45,687 nt of DNA from JAPSGM01 sp036556985 (lineage in GTDB: Bacteria > Chloroflexota > Limnocylindria > QHBO01). The notes below the pieces were generated by a model that saw only the letters and a program-made list of their open reading frames with translations, had not been told where the DNA came from and did not search any database. Each line of letters begins with the position of its first letter. Position 1 is the stretch's first letter. Positions 15,500-23,543 of this stretch are shown piece by piece. The stretch lies in NCBI GenBank assembly GCA_036556985.1, contig DATBIK010000050.1:1-45687 (forward strand), in the 5' to 3' direction. Both the position numbers and the translations under genes were made by a program.

Positions 15500-15556
15500 G
15501 ACCACAGGATAGGATTCGCCGCCGCAGGCTGACAAGACGGTTTATCCCCGACTTTT

Positions 15557-15575
15557 CAAGCCCGTCGCGGGCTTG
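15557..15575. repeat. Perfect inverted repeat in the kinase-TfoX gap
   Basis: CAAGCCCG-TCG-CGGGCTTG is a perfect 8-bp inverted repeat. It lacks a downstream T run, so it is not a canonical terminator, though it could end the SRAP-kinase transcript. TTGTCCACA directly overlaps its 3' end and resembles a DnaA box, but it is single. The rest of the gap to 15741 shows nothing else. Confidence 0.5.
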
Positions 15576-15741
15576 TCCACAGAGCATCCCCAGTGCGGCA
15601 CGATGCCCCGCCGGGGTGCAGGCGAGGCATCGGCGCCGCCTGCCGGGCCGGTCGGCACGGCCCGGGCCAACCAGGCGACACGAGTGCTACCCTCGCGACC
15701 TCGACGACGTTCACCGCTGGCAGGAGGAGCGCACGGGGCCG

Positions 15742-16098
15742 ATGCAGGGGCCCGCCTGGGGAAAGTCCCCGCCCGAGCTGGTCGCCGCCTTCGCGGCGGC
15801 CGTTGCCGACCTGCCGGGCGCCGAGCCGCGCAAGATGTTCGGATTCCCCGCCGCGTTCGTGAACGGAAACCTGTTCACCGGCCTGTTCGAGGACCGATGG
15901 TTCGTGCGGCTGCCGGAGGCGGAGCGTGCCGAGCTGGCCGGCGCCGGCGCCGCTGCCTTCGAGCCGATGCCCGGTCGACCGATGCGCGAGTACGTCGAGC
16001 TGCCGGCCTCGGTGCTCGCCGACGCGGACGCCCGCGACGGCTGGCTGCGCCGCTCGCTGGACCACGTGGCGTGCCTGCCGCCGAAGAAGAAGCGCTGA
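15742..16098 (+). CDS. TfoX N-terminal domain protein
   Basis: The 118-residue protein is a stand-alone TfoX_N domain: PRKMFGFPAAFVNGNLFTGLFEDRWFVRLPEAERAEL followed by FEPMPGRPMREYVELP, then the helical end DGWLRRSLDHVACLPPKKKR. Such proteins are related to the competence regulator TfoX/Sxy, but stand-alone versions in this kind of organism are mostly uncharacterised. The ATG at 15742 follows AGGAGG by about 14 nt, a wide spacing. It is convergent with corA 10 nt away. Confidence 0.85.
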   Translation: MQGPAWGKSPPELVAAFAAAVADLPGAEPRKMFGFPAAFVNGNLFTGLFEDRWFVRLPEAERAELAGAGAAAFEPMPGRPMREYVELPASVLADADARDGWLRRSLDHVACLPPKKKR

Positions 16099-16108
16099 TC
16101 GGCGGGAG

Positions 16109-17146
16109 CTAGAGCCAGCCGCGTCGCCGGAAGTAGAGGATGAGCGCCGCCAGGACGCCGGCCATGGCGGCCACGATGATCCAGAACGCGCCGAGGTCGC
16201 CCTCGCCGGGGACGTGGACGTTCATGCCCCAGACGCTGGCGATGAGGGTCAGCGGCAGGAGCACGACGCTCGCCGCGGTGAGGACCCGCAGCACGTCGTT
16301 GAGCCGGTGGGACAGGACCGATTCGTTGGACGACTCGAGCGCCTCGACGATCTCCTTGAAGTTCTCGAGCACGTCCCATATCCGCTCGGAGGCATCGGTC
16401 AGGTCGTCGAAGTAGACGTCGAGCTCCTCGCCGAAGTGGGCCTGCTTCGCGCGCTCGAGCGACCGGAACACGCTGCGCTGCGGGCGGATCACGGCGCGGA
16501 AGTTGATGATCTCCTGCTTCGTGTTGCTCAGCTCGCGCACGATCTCGCGGGAGCGCCCCTCGAAGATGTCGTCCTCCAGGCGTCGCAGCTTGCGGCCGAG
16601 CTGGCCGAGCATCGGGAAGCAGGCGTCAACGCATCGGTCCAGGATCTCGTACAACAGGCGGCCGGAGCCACCGGCAAGCAGCTCCTCCCGGACGTCCGAC
16701 TGCTCGCGCACCCGCTCCCACATTGCCGGCAGCGGCACGATCGACTCTTCCGGGAGGGTGACCACGTAGTCGGGGCCGATGAATGCGTCGAGCTCCGCGG
16801 CGTGCAGGCGGCCCGTGTCCTTGTCGAAGCGCGGGAAGTGGACGACGAGGAAGAGGTAGTCGTCGTACACGTCCAGCTTTGGCCGCTGGTTGATGCTCGT
16901 CACGTCCTCGAGGTCGAGCGGGTGGAAGCTGAAATGGTCGGCCAGCCAGGCGGTGTCGGCGGCCTGGGGATCCTCGACGTGATACCAGCGCAGGCCGGCG
17001 ACCTCGACGAGCTCGATGCGCGGCTCCGGCGGCGGCGCCTCGGGCGTGGCCAGCGCCGACCGGGATCCGCGCTGGCGGAGGAGACGCGGCAGCTGCCGGA
17101 CGTCGCGCAGTGTCGCGCGCCGCCGTCCGGGCCGATCGTCAGTCAC
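16109..17146 (-). CDS. corA: CorA-family magnesium/cobalt transporter
   Basis: The 345-residue protein has the large cytoplasmic domain of CorA (HPLDLEDVTSINQRPKLDVYDDYLFLVVHFPRF, the long helix RLEDDIFEGRSREIVRELSNTKQEI) and two C-terminal membrane helices (VVLLPLTLIASVWG and WIIVAAMAGVLAALILYF). The pore signature GMN occurs in WGMNVHVP, and the C-terminus is basic (FRRRGWL). It should form a pentameric Mg2+ channel. The GTG at 17146 overlaps the end of the nitroreductase gene by 8 nt, so the two are co-transcribed; longer starts have atypical content. Confidence 0.94.
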   Translation of the reverse strand: MTDDRPGRRRATLRDVRQLPRLLRQRGSRSALATPEAPPPEPRIELVEVAGLRWYHVEDPQAADTAWLADHFSFHPLDLEDVTSINQRPKLDVYDDYLFLVVHFPRFDKDTGRLHAAELDAFIGPDYVVTLPEESIVPLPAMWERVREQSDVREELLAGGSGRLLYEILDRCVDACFPMLGQLGRKLRRLEDDIFEGRSREIVRELSNTKQEIINFRAVIRPQRSVFRSLERAKQAHFGEELDVYFDDLTDASERIWDVLENFKEIVEALESSNESVLSHRLNDVLRVLTAASVVLLPLTLIASVWGMNVHVPGEGDLGAFWIIVAAMAGVLAALILYFRRRGWL

Positions 17147-17672
17147 GAGCGTCGGCGGGTTCGCCCCACCGCTCCCAGTGGACGAGCTCCTCGATCGGCA
17201 GGCGAGCAGTCCCCGGACGTGAGCGGGGGGCACCCGCTGCGGGCGACGGGTGCCCGATCGCGATCACGCTGCGCAGGAGCCGGCCCTCCGGCACGCCGAG
17301 CAGGCCGGCCGCCTCTCCGCGAGCCTCCTGCGGCACCCAGCCGACCGCTGCCCCCAGCCCGAGCGCCGTCGCCGCCAGCAGGATGCGCTCGGCGGCCCGG
17401 CCCTCGTCATAGGCGTCGAGCACGGCCCGGTCGCCGGGCATCACCACCCCGACCGCCAGCGGCGCCCGCGCGACCTGCGGCGCGTTGGGCATGAGCGCGC
17501 CGAGCCGGCGCAGGGAATCCGGATCACGGATCACGACGAAGCGCCATGGCTGGCGGTTCTCGGCCGAGCCGGTCCAGCGGGCGACGGCCAGGATCTCGGC
17601 CAGCAGTCGCTCGTCCACGGGCTGCGCGCCGTAGTCGCGCACCGCCCGGAGGCGCCGCATGGTGCGGGTCAT
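17139..17672 (-). CDS. Nitroreductase-family flavoprotein
   Basis: The 177-residue protein matches the FMN-dependent nitroreductase family: MRRLRAVRDYGAQPVDERLLAEIL at the start, ARWTGSAENRQPWRFVVI as the FMN-binding stretch, and AAERILLAATALGLGAAVGWVP before the C-terminal VIAIGHPSP. It should reduce nitro or quinone compounds with NAD(P)H. A GTG at 17693 would add seven residues; neither start has a clear ribosome site. It overlaps corA by 8 nt. Confidence 0.88.
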   Translation of the reverse strand: MTRTMRRLRAVRDYGAQPVDERLLAEILAVARWTGSAENRQPWRFVVIRDPDSLRRLGALMPNAPQVARAPLAVGVVMPGDRAVLDAYDEGRAAERILLAATALGLGAAVGWVPQEARGEAAGLLGVPEGRLLRSVIAIGHPSPAAGAPRSRPGTARLPIEELVHWERWGEPADARD

Positions 17673-17728
17673 GGCGCGGCCGTCGTCGCTCACCCGCAGA
17701 GGGTACGACGACGGCGGGGACGGTGAGG

Positions 17729-17947
17729 TCAGCCGCTGCGGCGCACGAAGGATGCGAGCGGGTTGTCGAACCGGTAATCGCAGACGACGCGCGGGTGGCG
17801 GCCGTCCGACATCCCGACAAGGTGGCCGCAGGTGAAGCAACGCTCCAGGTCGGCGTCGCCGCTGGCCGGGCAGCCCACGCGTCCACCGTCGATCAGGAGG
17901 GCTCGACCCCTGCCGCGCAGCCAGGAACGTGGATCGGGGATCTGCAT
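17729..17947 (-). CDS. Small Cys-containing hypothetical protein
   Basis: The 72-residue protein (start MQIPDPRSWLRGRGRALL) contains VGCPASGDADLERCFTCGHLVG and a later VVCDY. The four cysteines suggest a zinc ribbon of the form Cx(9)CxxC plus one more. GAGG sits only 3 nt before the ATG, so initiation is uncertain. It lies between the MFS gene and the nitroreductase on the same strand. Function is unknown. Confidence 0.6.
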   Translation of the reverse strand: MQIPDPRSWLRGRGRALLIDGGRVGCPASGDADLERCFTCGHLVGMSDGRHPRVVCDYRFDNPLASFVRRSG

Positions 17948-18021
17948 GCCCTCACGTTGCACCGCCGCCCGCCGAGCGCGCATCAGCCGAACGGCCCGTG
18001 GGACGGGCCATCCGGCCTGAA

Positions 18022-19470
18022 TCACGGTCCGAGGCCGGGTCCACGCTCCCCGCTCGCCGCGCCCGCCGACTGCCAGAGCGGCGGGCCACCAGGGCCCGTC
18101 GACTGCGGCGTGGCCGGCAGGCGCCGTGCCGCGGCGACCGCCACGACGACCACGACGAGCATGAGCGCGTCGGCGACGAGGATGCCCGGCGCCAGGCCGA
18201 GCGGGCCGGTGGCGCTCCAGGCCACGATCGCGCCGGCCGCACCGGTGCCGAACGCGATCCCCAGCGTGTTCGCGAGCTGGACCGATGCCGAGGCCGCCCC
18301 CTCGCTGCCCGGTTGCGCCGACGCGATGACGACGAGCGTCGTCGACGAGTAGGCCAGCCCCATGCCCAGCCCGGCGATGGCCCAGGCAGTCGCCGCGGTC
18401 GCGACGGGCGGCAGGCTCGTGATCGGGACCGCCGCGACGACGACGATGCCCGCGCCGATGAGGACGAGGCCGACGACCACCAGCGAGCGGAGCGATCGAC
18501 GGCCGGCGAGGCGGGCCTGGATCCACGATCCGGCCGCCCAGGTGAGCGCAGCCGAGGTGAGCGCCAGCCCGCCGGCGATGGTGCCGGCGTTGCGCACCGA
18601 GGCCACGGCCAGCGGGATGAAAGCCTCGGCGCCGAAGAAGGCGATGCTCACCAGCGCCAGGGTGGCGACGGCGGCGCCGCGGCCGGATCGCGCCGCGAGG
18701 GTGCCGGGCGGCAGGAGCCGCTGCAGCGGCCGCCAGGCGAGGAGCGTGCCGCCCGCCACCGCACCGAGCGCGAGGAGCGGTTGGCCGAGCCCAGCGGCGG
18801 CCAGGAGGAGGCCCGCCCCGGCGGCCAGCGCCAGGGCGTCGGCGACGGCGCCCCGAACGACGGGCCGCTCCGCCTCGACAGATGGGAGGGCCGGCAGTCG
18901 TGCGAGCGGGAGCGCAACCGCGGCTGCTGCCAGCGGGACGAGGGGCGCCAGGCCGATGAACGCCCAGCGCCAGCTGAAGGCCTCGCTGATCCAGCCCGCC
19001 AGGGCCGGCCCGACGATGCCCGGCAGCACCCAGGCGCTGCTGATCACCGCGATCATTCGCGGCTGCACGGCAGGTGGGTAGCCGCGGGCGACGGCGACGT
19101 ACGTGATGGAGGCCATCGCGCCGGCGCCGAGGCCCTGGACGACGCGCCCGGCGACGACCCAGGCCATCGAGCCCGCCAGCCCGGCGACGAAGAGCCCGGC
19201 GGCGAATGCGAGCGCCCCGACGACGAGGGGCGGCACCGGCCCGCGCCGATCGGCCTCCATCCCGGCGACCGCGATGCCGACGAGGTTGCTCAGCCAGAAG
19301 CCGGAGAACGCCCAGCCGTACAGCTCCAGGCCGCGCAGCTCCGCCAGCGTGGCGGGCAGCACGGTGGGCACCGCCAGACCCTCGAAGGCGCCGGCGGTGA
19401 CGAGGAAGACGAGGCCGGCCGTGAGAAGCCGCTGTCCCGGCGTCCACGTGCCTGGTGCGCGATCGGTCAC
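18022..19470 (-). CDS. MFS transporter, drug-efflux type
   Basis: The 482-residue protein has about 12-14 hydrophobic segments and the MFS motif A region after helix 2 (GIAVAGMEADRRGPVPPLVVG). GRVVQGLGAGAMASITYVAVARGYPP matches motif B/C of the multidrug (DHA) group, and SWRWAFIGLAPLVPLAAAA is the usual end of the first half. Substrate is unknown. The GTG at 19470 is chosen because the segment before it is polar and lies over the divergent promoter region. The short intergenic stretch to the DoxX gene contains GGTATACC, a small palindrome. Confidence 0.88.
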   Translation of the reverse strand: MTDRAPGTWTPGQRLLTAGLVFLVTAGAFEGLAVPTVLPATLAELRGLELYGWAFSGFWLSNLVGIAVAGMEADRRGPVPPLVVGALAFAAGLFVAGLAGSMAWVVAGRVVQGLGAGAMASITYVAVARGYPPAVQPRMIAVISSAWVLPGIVGPALAGWISEAFSWRWAFIGLAPLVPLAAAAVALPLARLPALPSVEAERPVVRGAVADALALAAGAGLLLAAAGLGQPLLALGAVAGGTLLAWRPLQRLLPPGTLAARSGRGAAVATLALVSIAFFGAEAFIPLAVASVRNAGTIAGGLALTSAALTWAAGSWIQARLAGRRSLRSLVVVGLVLIGAGIVVVAAVPITSLPPVATAATAWAIAGLGMGLAYSSTTLVVIASAQPGSEGAASASVQLANTLGIAFGTGAAGAIVAWSATGPLGLAPGILVADALMLVVVVVAVAAARRLPATPQSTGPGGPPLWQSAGAASGERGPGLGP

Positions 19471-19553
19471 CGGTGCCGGAAGGATAGTGGTATACCGGCA
19501 GACGCAGGGCGAACGCAGCAGCGGCACCGGTGCTGTCGCGAAAGGAGGTGCGC

Positions 19554-20321
19554 GTGTCGAGCCTGAGGGGTTACGTCACCTGGATCGCCGCGGTGGCGGC
19601 GGTCATCCTCGTCTGGCTCCAGCTGCCCGAGGACTGGCCCATCAGCGCCCCGGAGGGCACGCTGAACACCGTCCTGACCTGGGTCTTCTGGATCCTGTCC
19701 ATCATCGTCGTCCTCGTGCTCTTCTCCGACCGCGACTCCCCCGAGGCGGAACGGGTCGAGGTCGAAGGGCCGAACTTCGCGCGCTACCTGTTCTCGAACA
19801 CGCGGGCTGGCCTGTTCTGGCTGCCGATCCGCCTCTTCCTGGGCTTCTCCTGGCTCCTCTCCGGGTGGGGCAAGCTGACCGATCCGGACGGCGGCTGGAT
19901 CGGTGCGAACGGCGGAACGGCGCTCGCCGGCTACTGGGAGCGCGCGGTCAGCATCCCCGAGGCGCCGGCGCGGCCGCCGATCACGTACGACTGGTACCGC
20001 GACTTCATCCAGTTCCTCCTCGACGGCAACCACGAGGGCTGGTTCAGCTTCCTCGTCGTCTTCGGCGAGCTCGCCGTGGGCATCGGGCTGATCCTGGGGG
20101 CGCTGACCGGGATCGCGGCCTTCTTCGGCGCGCTCATGAACATGTCGTTCCTGCTCGCCGGATCGGCCTCGAGCAACCCGGTGCTCTTCACCGCCGCCAT
20201 CGGCCTCATGCTCGCCTGGCGGGTGGCCGGCTACTACGGCCTCGACCGCTACCTGCTGCCGATGCTCGGCACCCCGTGGCGGGCGCCGGTGGAGACGACC
20301 GCCCGGTCCGGGACAACCTGA
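19554..20321 (+). CDS. DoxX-family membrane protein
   Basis: The 255-residue protein has two N-terminal membrane segments (WIAAVAAVILVWLQL and FWILSIIVVLVLF), then the DoxX core with RLFLGFSWLLSGWGKLTDP, FLVVFGELAVGIGLILGALTGIAAFFG, ALMNMSFLLAG and a final GLMLAWRVAGYYGLDRYLLP. DoxX proteins are membrane partners of respiratory or detoxification enzymes; the specific role is unknown. AAAGGAGG 5 nt before the GTG at 19554 fixes the start and is one of the strongest ribosome sites in the window. Confidence 0.9.
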   Translation: MSSLRGYVTWIAAVAAVILVWLQLPEDWPISAPEGTLNTVLTWVFWILSIIVVLVLFSDRDSPEAERVEVEGPNFARYLFSNTRAGLFWLPIRLFLGFSWLLSGWGKLTDPDGGWIGANGGTALAGYWERAVSIPEAPARPPITYDWYRDFIQFLLDGNHEGWFSFLVVFGELAVGIGLILGALTGIAAFFGALMNMSFLLAGSASSNPVLFTAAIGLMLAWRVAGYYGLDRYLLPMLGTPWRAPVETTARSGTT

Positions 20322-20437
20322 CCGGCGCCGGTCAGGTGCCGACGGCCCGCCCTCGTCCGCGATGGGGACGTGCCTGACCGATGATGGCTGATACCCGGGC
20401 GTCATGCCGGCTTCATGACGCCGTCATGCGCGCGCCG

Positions 20438-20443
20438 TAGACT
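20438..20443 (+). promoter_or_regulatory. Putative leaderless -10 element of msrA
   Basis: TAGACT lies 7 nt before the msrA ATG, and no Shine-Dalgarno is present. A transcript starting at or next to the ATG is likely. Confidence 0.45.
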
Positions 20444-20450
20444 GCGAGCC

Positions 20451-21110
20451 ATGTTCAGCTTCGGACGCCCCTCCCGCATGCCCGATCCGGCCGATGCCCT
20501 GCCCGGCCGACCCGACCCTCTCCCCACCGCCGAGACGCACGCCATCAACGGCCAACCCCTGAAGGGGCCGTACCCGGAGGGCGCCGAAATCGCCGACTTC
20601 GCACTCGGCTGCTTCTGGGGCGAGGAGAAGCTGTTCTGGGAGCAGCCCGGGGTGATCGTGACCGCCGTCGGCTACCAGGGCGGCACCACCCCGAACCCGA
20701 CCTACAAGGAGGTGTGCAGCGGCATGACCGGGCACGCCGAGGCGGTGCGGGTCGTGTACGACCCGAAGGTCATCGGCTACGAGCGCCTGCTCAAGCTGTT
20801 CTGGGAGGCGCACGACCCGACCCAGGGCTTCCGCCAGGGCAACGACGTCGGCACCCAGTACCGCTCGGCGATCTTCACCCACACCGACGAGCAGCAGCGC
20901 ATGGCCGAGGCATCACGCGACATGTTCCAGGCCGAGCTGACGAGGGCCGGCTACGGGGAGGTCACGACCGAGATCCGTCCCGCCCCGGAGTTCTACTTCG
21001 CCGAGGACTATCACCAGCAGTACCTGCACAAGGTCCCGAACGGCTACTGCCCGGTCCACGCCACCGGCGTGAAGCTGGACGGACCGATCGTCCGCATGGA
21101 GCAGGTCTAA
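20451..21110 (+). CDS. msrA: Peptide methionine (S)-S-oxide reductase MsrA
   Basis: The 219-residue enzyme reduces the S-epimer of methionine sulfoxide, using thioredoxin to regenerate. The catalytic cysteine is in GCFWG (about residue 54). GYQGG, YKEVCSGMTGHAEAVRVVYDP, FWEAHDPTQ, GTQYRSAIF and a late resolving Cys in NGYCPVH are all present. The N-terminus has a 45-residue extension (MFSFGRPSRMPDPADALPG...), longer than usual but not a signal peptide. It is convergent with the hydrolase gene, 5 nt apart. Confidence 0.96.
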   Translation: MFSFGRPSRMPDPADALPGRPDPLPTAETHAINGQPLKGPYPEGAEIADFALGCFWGEEKLFWEQPGVIVTAVGYQGGTTPNPTYKEVCSGMTGHAEAVRVVYDPKVIGYERLLKLFWEAHDPTQGFRQGNDVGTQYRSAIFTHTDEQQRMAEASRDMFQAELTRAGYGEVTTEIRPAPEFYFAEDYHQQYLHKVPNGYCPVHATGVKLDGPIVRMEQV

Positions 21111-21115
21111 CGGTC

Positions 21116-21826
21116 TCAGCGGATGCCGCACTCGGCGAGCAGGCCGAGGACGGCGTCAGCGACCGCCGGCGGATCGACGAGTTGGTGGAAGTGGCCCGCC
21201 CGCAGTTCGCGGGTCGGCCAGCCGGCTCGCAAGGCGTCTTCCGCCTCCGACCGATACGCGCTGGAAAGGAGGAGGTAGGCACAGGGCGCGTTCGGCCAGC
21301 CGGGCACCTGCGGTAGGCGCTCAGTCCAGTACTCCGGCCCGCGCGGGTGCAGCTCGGCGAGCAGCATGCGCCGCCGCTCCGGATCGGGGATGACATCCGC
21401 CAGGTCCTCGTCCGTCCAGGTCGGGTAGGGCCGGCCGGTCTCCAGGGCCACCCTTCGCTCAGCGGCGACCGCCGGGTCGCCGCCATCCAGTGCCTCGAGG
21501 CGGCTCTTCCCGCCGTGCGGCAAGCGCGCATCGACGAAGAGGTACGCGGCGATCGGCTGCCGTACTGAGCGGCCGATGACAGGCAGCAATGGACCCGCAT
21601 TGCTGTGGCCGATGAGCACGATGGATCGGTCGCTGGGCACTTCGCTCAGGGAGGCCAACACGCCCGCGGTTGTTTGGTGCCAGGCGGGCTCGCGAGGCGC
21701 CGGATCGCGCAGCCCGGCTGGGATGATGGTCCGCCAGCCGCGCGCCCGGATCTTGGCGCCGACGAGCGACCACGAAAACGGACCCAGCAGCGGGCTGGGA
21801 ATGAGCACGATCAATGCGTCCGACAC
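21116..21826 (-). CDS. Alpha/beta hydrolase-fold protein
   Basis: The 236-residue protein has an early strand with the oxyanion region (LIVLIPSPLLGPFSW) and a nucleophile elbow GHSNAG within SIVLIGHSNAGPLLPVIG. The YLFVDARLPHGG strand follows, and a late histidine in ELRAGHFHQLVDPPAVADAVL is placed for catalysis. The substrate is unknown. Its start is uncertain: GTG at 21826 is used, and TTG at 21832 is possible. Neither has a clear ribosome site. Confidence 0.82.
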   Translation of the reverse strand: MSDALIVLIPSPLLGPFSWSLVGAKIRARGWRTIIPAGLRDPAPREPAWHQTTAGVLASLSEVPSDRSIVLIGHSNAGPLLPVIGRSVRQPIAAYLFVDARLPHGGKSRLEALDGGDPAVAAERRVALETGRPYPTWTDEDLADVIPDPERRRMLLAELHPRGPEYWTERLPQVPGWPNAPCAYLLLSSAYRSEAEDALRAGWPTRELRAGHFHQLVDPPAVADAVLGLLAECGIR

Positions 21827-21871
21827 GGTCAAGGCATCAGTGCGCGCTCGACCATCAGCTGATCTCGGCTC

Positions 21872-22015
21872 TCACTCCGGCGGCCGACGCGCAATGAGCG
21901 CAAGGGCCGCGATCAGCGCGGCGGTGGCGGCGAGGAGCCCACCGGCTATCGTCAGGGCCACCACGCGATAGGCCTTGCCGTCACACGAGGACGTCGCGCC
22001 GCTCCGCCGGGTCAC
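21872..22015 (-). CDS. Possible 47-residue single-helix membrane protein
   Basis: A reverse-strand GTG frame encodes a short polar start (TRRSGATSSCDGKAYR), one hydrophobic helix (VVALTIAGGLLAATAALIAA) and the end IARRPPE. The pattern looks like a small anchored peptide, and positive residues flank the helix. There is no good ribosome site and no known family. It sits just upstream of the hydrolase gene on the same strand. Confidence 0.3.
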   Translation of the reverse strand: MTRRSGATSSCDGKAYRVVALTIAGGLLAATAALIAALALIARRPPE

Positions 22016-22075
22016 ACTCGCCACGTCGTGGCGTGGTACGCGTCGCGCAGGCTGGAACTACGGTCGAACGCACGG

Positions 22076-22276
22076 TCAGTTCACCGAGACGAAGCGGCTG
22101 CCATCCTGTCTCCAGCGCCGCTGCGAAACCAATCTCCCGGCCCGCAGTGACTCACGGACGGTCTGCTGCCAGCGGATGGCATTGCGACGCTCCTTGCGAT
22201 GCCGAATCAGGATCGCGTACTGCAGCGTCGCAGCCATCAGGGCCACGAGGCTCAGCGCTTCCGCGAGATTCGGCAT
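22076..22276 (-). CDS. Small membrane protein, hypothetical
   Basis: The 66-residue frame starts MPNLAEALSLVALMAATLQYAI, one membrane helix, followed by a very basic tail (LIRHRKERRNAIRWQQTVRESLRAGRLVSQRRWRQDG). GAGGG lies 8 nt before the ATG. The local GC content is lower than that of neighbouring genes. The charge pattern predicts an inside C-terminus. No family is recognised; the 242 nt on to 22518 contain no supported gene. Confidence 0.45.
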   Translation of the reverse strand: MPNLAEALSLVALMAATLQYAILIRHRKERRNAIRWQQTVRESLRAGRLVSQRRWRQDGSRFVSVN

Positions 22277-22518
22277 GAATCTGACCCTCGGCAGTCTTCG
22301 GGCAGCTCGGTCTCGCCAGTGGCTCGGCGCGGCGGATCGGCGACCGTGGGCAACTTCCGCGCTTCCTAGCCCGCTCCCGCTGCAGGTCAGTACAACAGGC
22401 CCGGTCAAGCAACCAAGCGTCCGTCTCCGGTGCGTATTGACAACACCCGTACCGTAAGGGTCCTTAGCCGTCGTGCCCGCGGCGCTAGTTGCGAGATAGC
22501 GTTGTGGGGACCTGAGCC

Positions 22519-22623
22519 ATGGACCCGACGGCTGTGCGCGAAGTCAGCCTCATCCTCCTGCTCGCGCTCCTGTATGCCGGGGTGCTGTTCGCCCTGAAGG
22601 CAACACGGCGGAGCCAGCGCTGA
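22519..22623 (+). CDS. 34-residue single-helix membrane protein
   Basis: The frame encodes MDPTAVREVSLILLLALLYA then GVLFALKATRRSQR: one transmembrane helix with a basic end. Its stop overlaps the next ATG as TGATG, so it is probably translationally coupled to the following small gene, which supports it being real. No family is recognised. Confidence 0.5.
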   Translation: MDPTAVREVSLILLLALLYAGVLFALKATRRSQR

Positions 22624-22850
22624 TGCACCACCTGCGGCTGTCATGTGAGGCGTTGTGGGTGGATGTGCGGGTGGCGGGATTCAACGGCCGCTGGATCGCG
22701 TCAGCCGACGGCCCTGGCGGCCCGTCGCTCGGTCTGGGCTGGACGCCACGCCAGGCGTTGATCCGATCGCTCGAGCCATTCGATGGTCTCATCGATGAGC
22801 TCCTGGCGTCCGTCCCGGATGTCCTCCTCGAACACGGTGCCATGGGTTGA
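22623..22850 (+). CDS. Small conserved hypothetical protein
   Basis: The 75-residue protein reads VDVRVAGFNGRWIASADGPG then GPSLGLGWTPRQALIRSLEPFDGLIDELLASVPDVLL. The pattern of a strand pair, a DGPGGPSLGLG turn, and a helix beginning TPRQAL recalls the small HicB-like or type II-antitoxin-like fold, but no toxin is next to it. It is probably made with the preceding 34-residue membrane peptide. Function is unknown. Confidence 0.6.
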   Translation: MHHLRLSCEALWVDVRVAGFNGRWIASADGPGGPSLGLGWTPRQALIRSLEPFDGLIDELLASVPDVLLEHGAMG

Positions 22851-22895
22851 GCGAAACGGTTCAGGTGGCCGTCGGGGTCACCTCCCCTCCGACGG

Positions 22896-23543
22896 TCAAT
22901 AGTAGGCGTCGATGTTCTGCCGATCCCAGCGGTGGAGCGTCGTGGGCCCGTTCGGGGTGTTCACGTTCATGCAGGTGGGCCGGGTGGGGCCGTCGCTGGC
23001 CGGCGGGTTGCCCCAGTGGCGCAGCCCCACCGTGTGGCCAAGCTCGTGGCAGGCGAGATGCGTCCTGCTGGCGAGATCGGCGAGGTAGGCGGCGTACTGC
23101 GCATTGCGGTTGAAGTACAGCCGCTGCGCGCGGCACCAGCGGTGTCCGTGCCCATTGACGCCCTGCGGCGCGCTGCGCGGGCAGTGCACCCAGCCCGCGG
23201 CGCCGTTTCGCCCATAGTCGCCAGCATGGACGATGACGTCGGTGCGCGAGGTCCGCTCGCGGTCGACGATCATGACCAGGTCGGTCGGCCCGTACGCATC
23301 CCGCATGGCGCGCCGCACGGCCCGACGCAGCGCGGTGGGCACGGACCGATGGAAGAAGACGTGGTGCCGCCGGTTGTCGCCGACGCTCACGCAGTGGCGC
23401 GGGATCATCGGCGCCTGGCAGTCGAGGTAGGACTGCACCGGCGGCGCCTCGTTCACGGCACGCGCCGGCGGGGCCGCCGCGCCCGCCACGAGGGCGGCGA
23501 GGACGAACGCCCCCAGCACCGCTCTCGTGACGCGCGGGCTCAC
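22896..23543 (-). CDS. Secreted metzincin-like protein, copy B
   Basis: The 215-residue protein begins with a signal peptide (AVLGAFVLAALVAGAAAPPARA) and carries CHELGHTVGLRHWG, which includes the HExxHxxGxxH zinc motif of metzincin metalloproteases, plus a downstream TCMN that may be a Met-turn. Cysteine pairs (YLDCQ, RHCVSV, WVHCPRS, RWCRAQ, ACHEL, TCMNV) suggest disulfides. The GTG at 23543 overlaps the stop of copy A as GTGA. The protein is small for a protease and is not in a named family I recognise. Activity is inferred. Confidence 0.82.
   Translation of the reverse strand: MSPRVTRAVLGAFVLAALVAGAAAPPARAVNEAPPVQSYLDCQAPMIPRHCVSVGDNRRHHVFFHRSVPTALRRAVRRAMRDAYGPTDLVMIVDRERTSRTDVIVHAGDYGRNGAAGWVHCPRSAPQGVNGHGHRWCRAQRLYFNRNAQYAAYLADLASRTHLACHELGHTVGLRHWGNPPASDGPTRPTCMNVNTPNGPTTLHRWDRQNIDAYY

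Noticed and set aside
15573..15581. TTGTCCACA, a DnaA-box-like site next to TTATCCCC (15542)
   Set aside because: Single sites, no dnaA or dnaN gene and no AT-rich unwinding region nearby. No origin claim is justified.
17729..19447. A 572-residue reverse frame over the MFS gene
   Set aside because: Most of it is an out-of-frame shadow, rich in Arg, Gly and Ala. Only the last 72 residues look like a gene.
22437..22466. TTGACA and a TAAGG-GT-CCTTA palindrome upstream of the 34-residue gene
   Set aside because: No -10 sits at a workable distance, so a promoter is not supported, and the palindrome is too short on its own.
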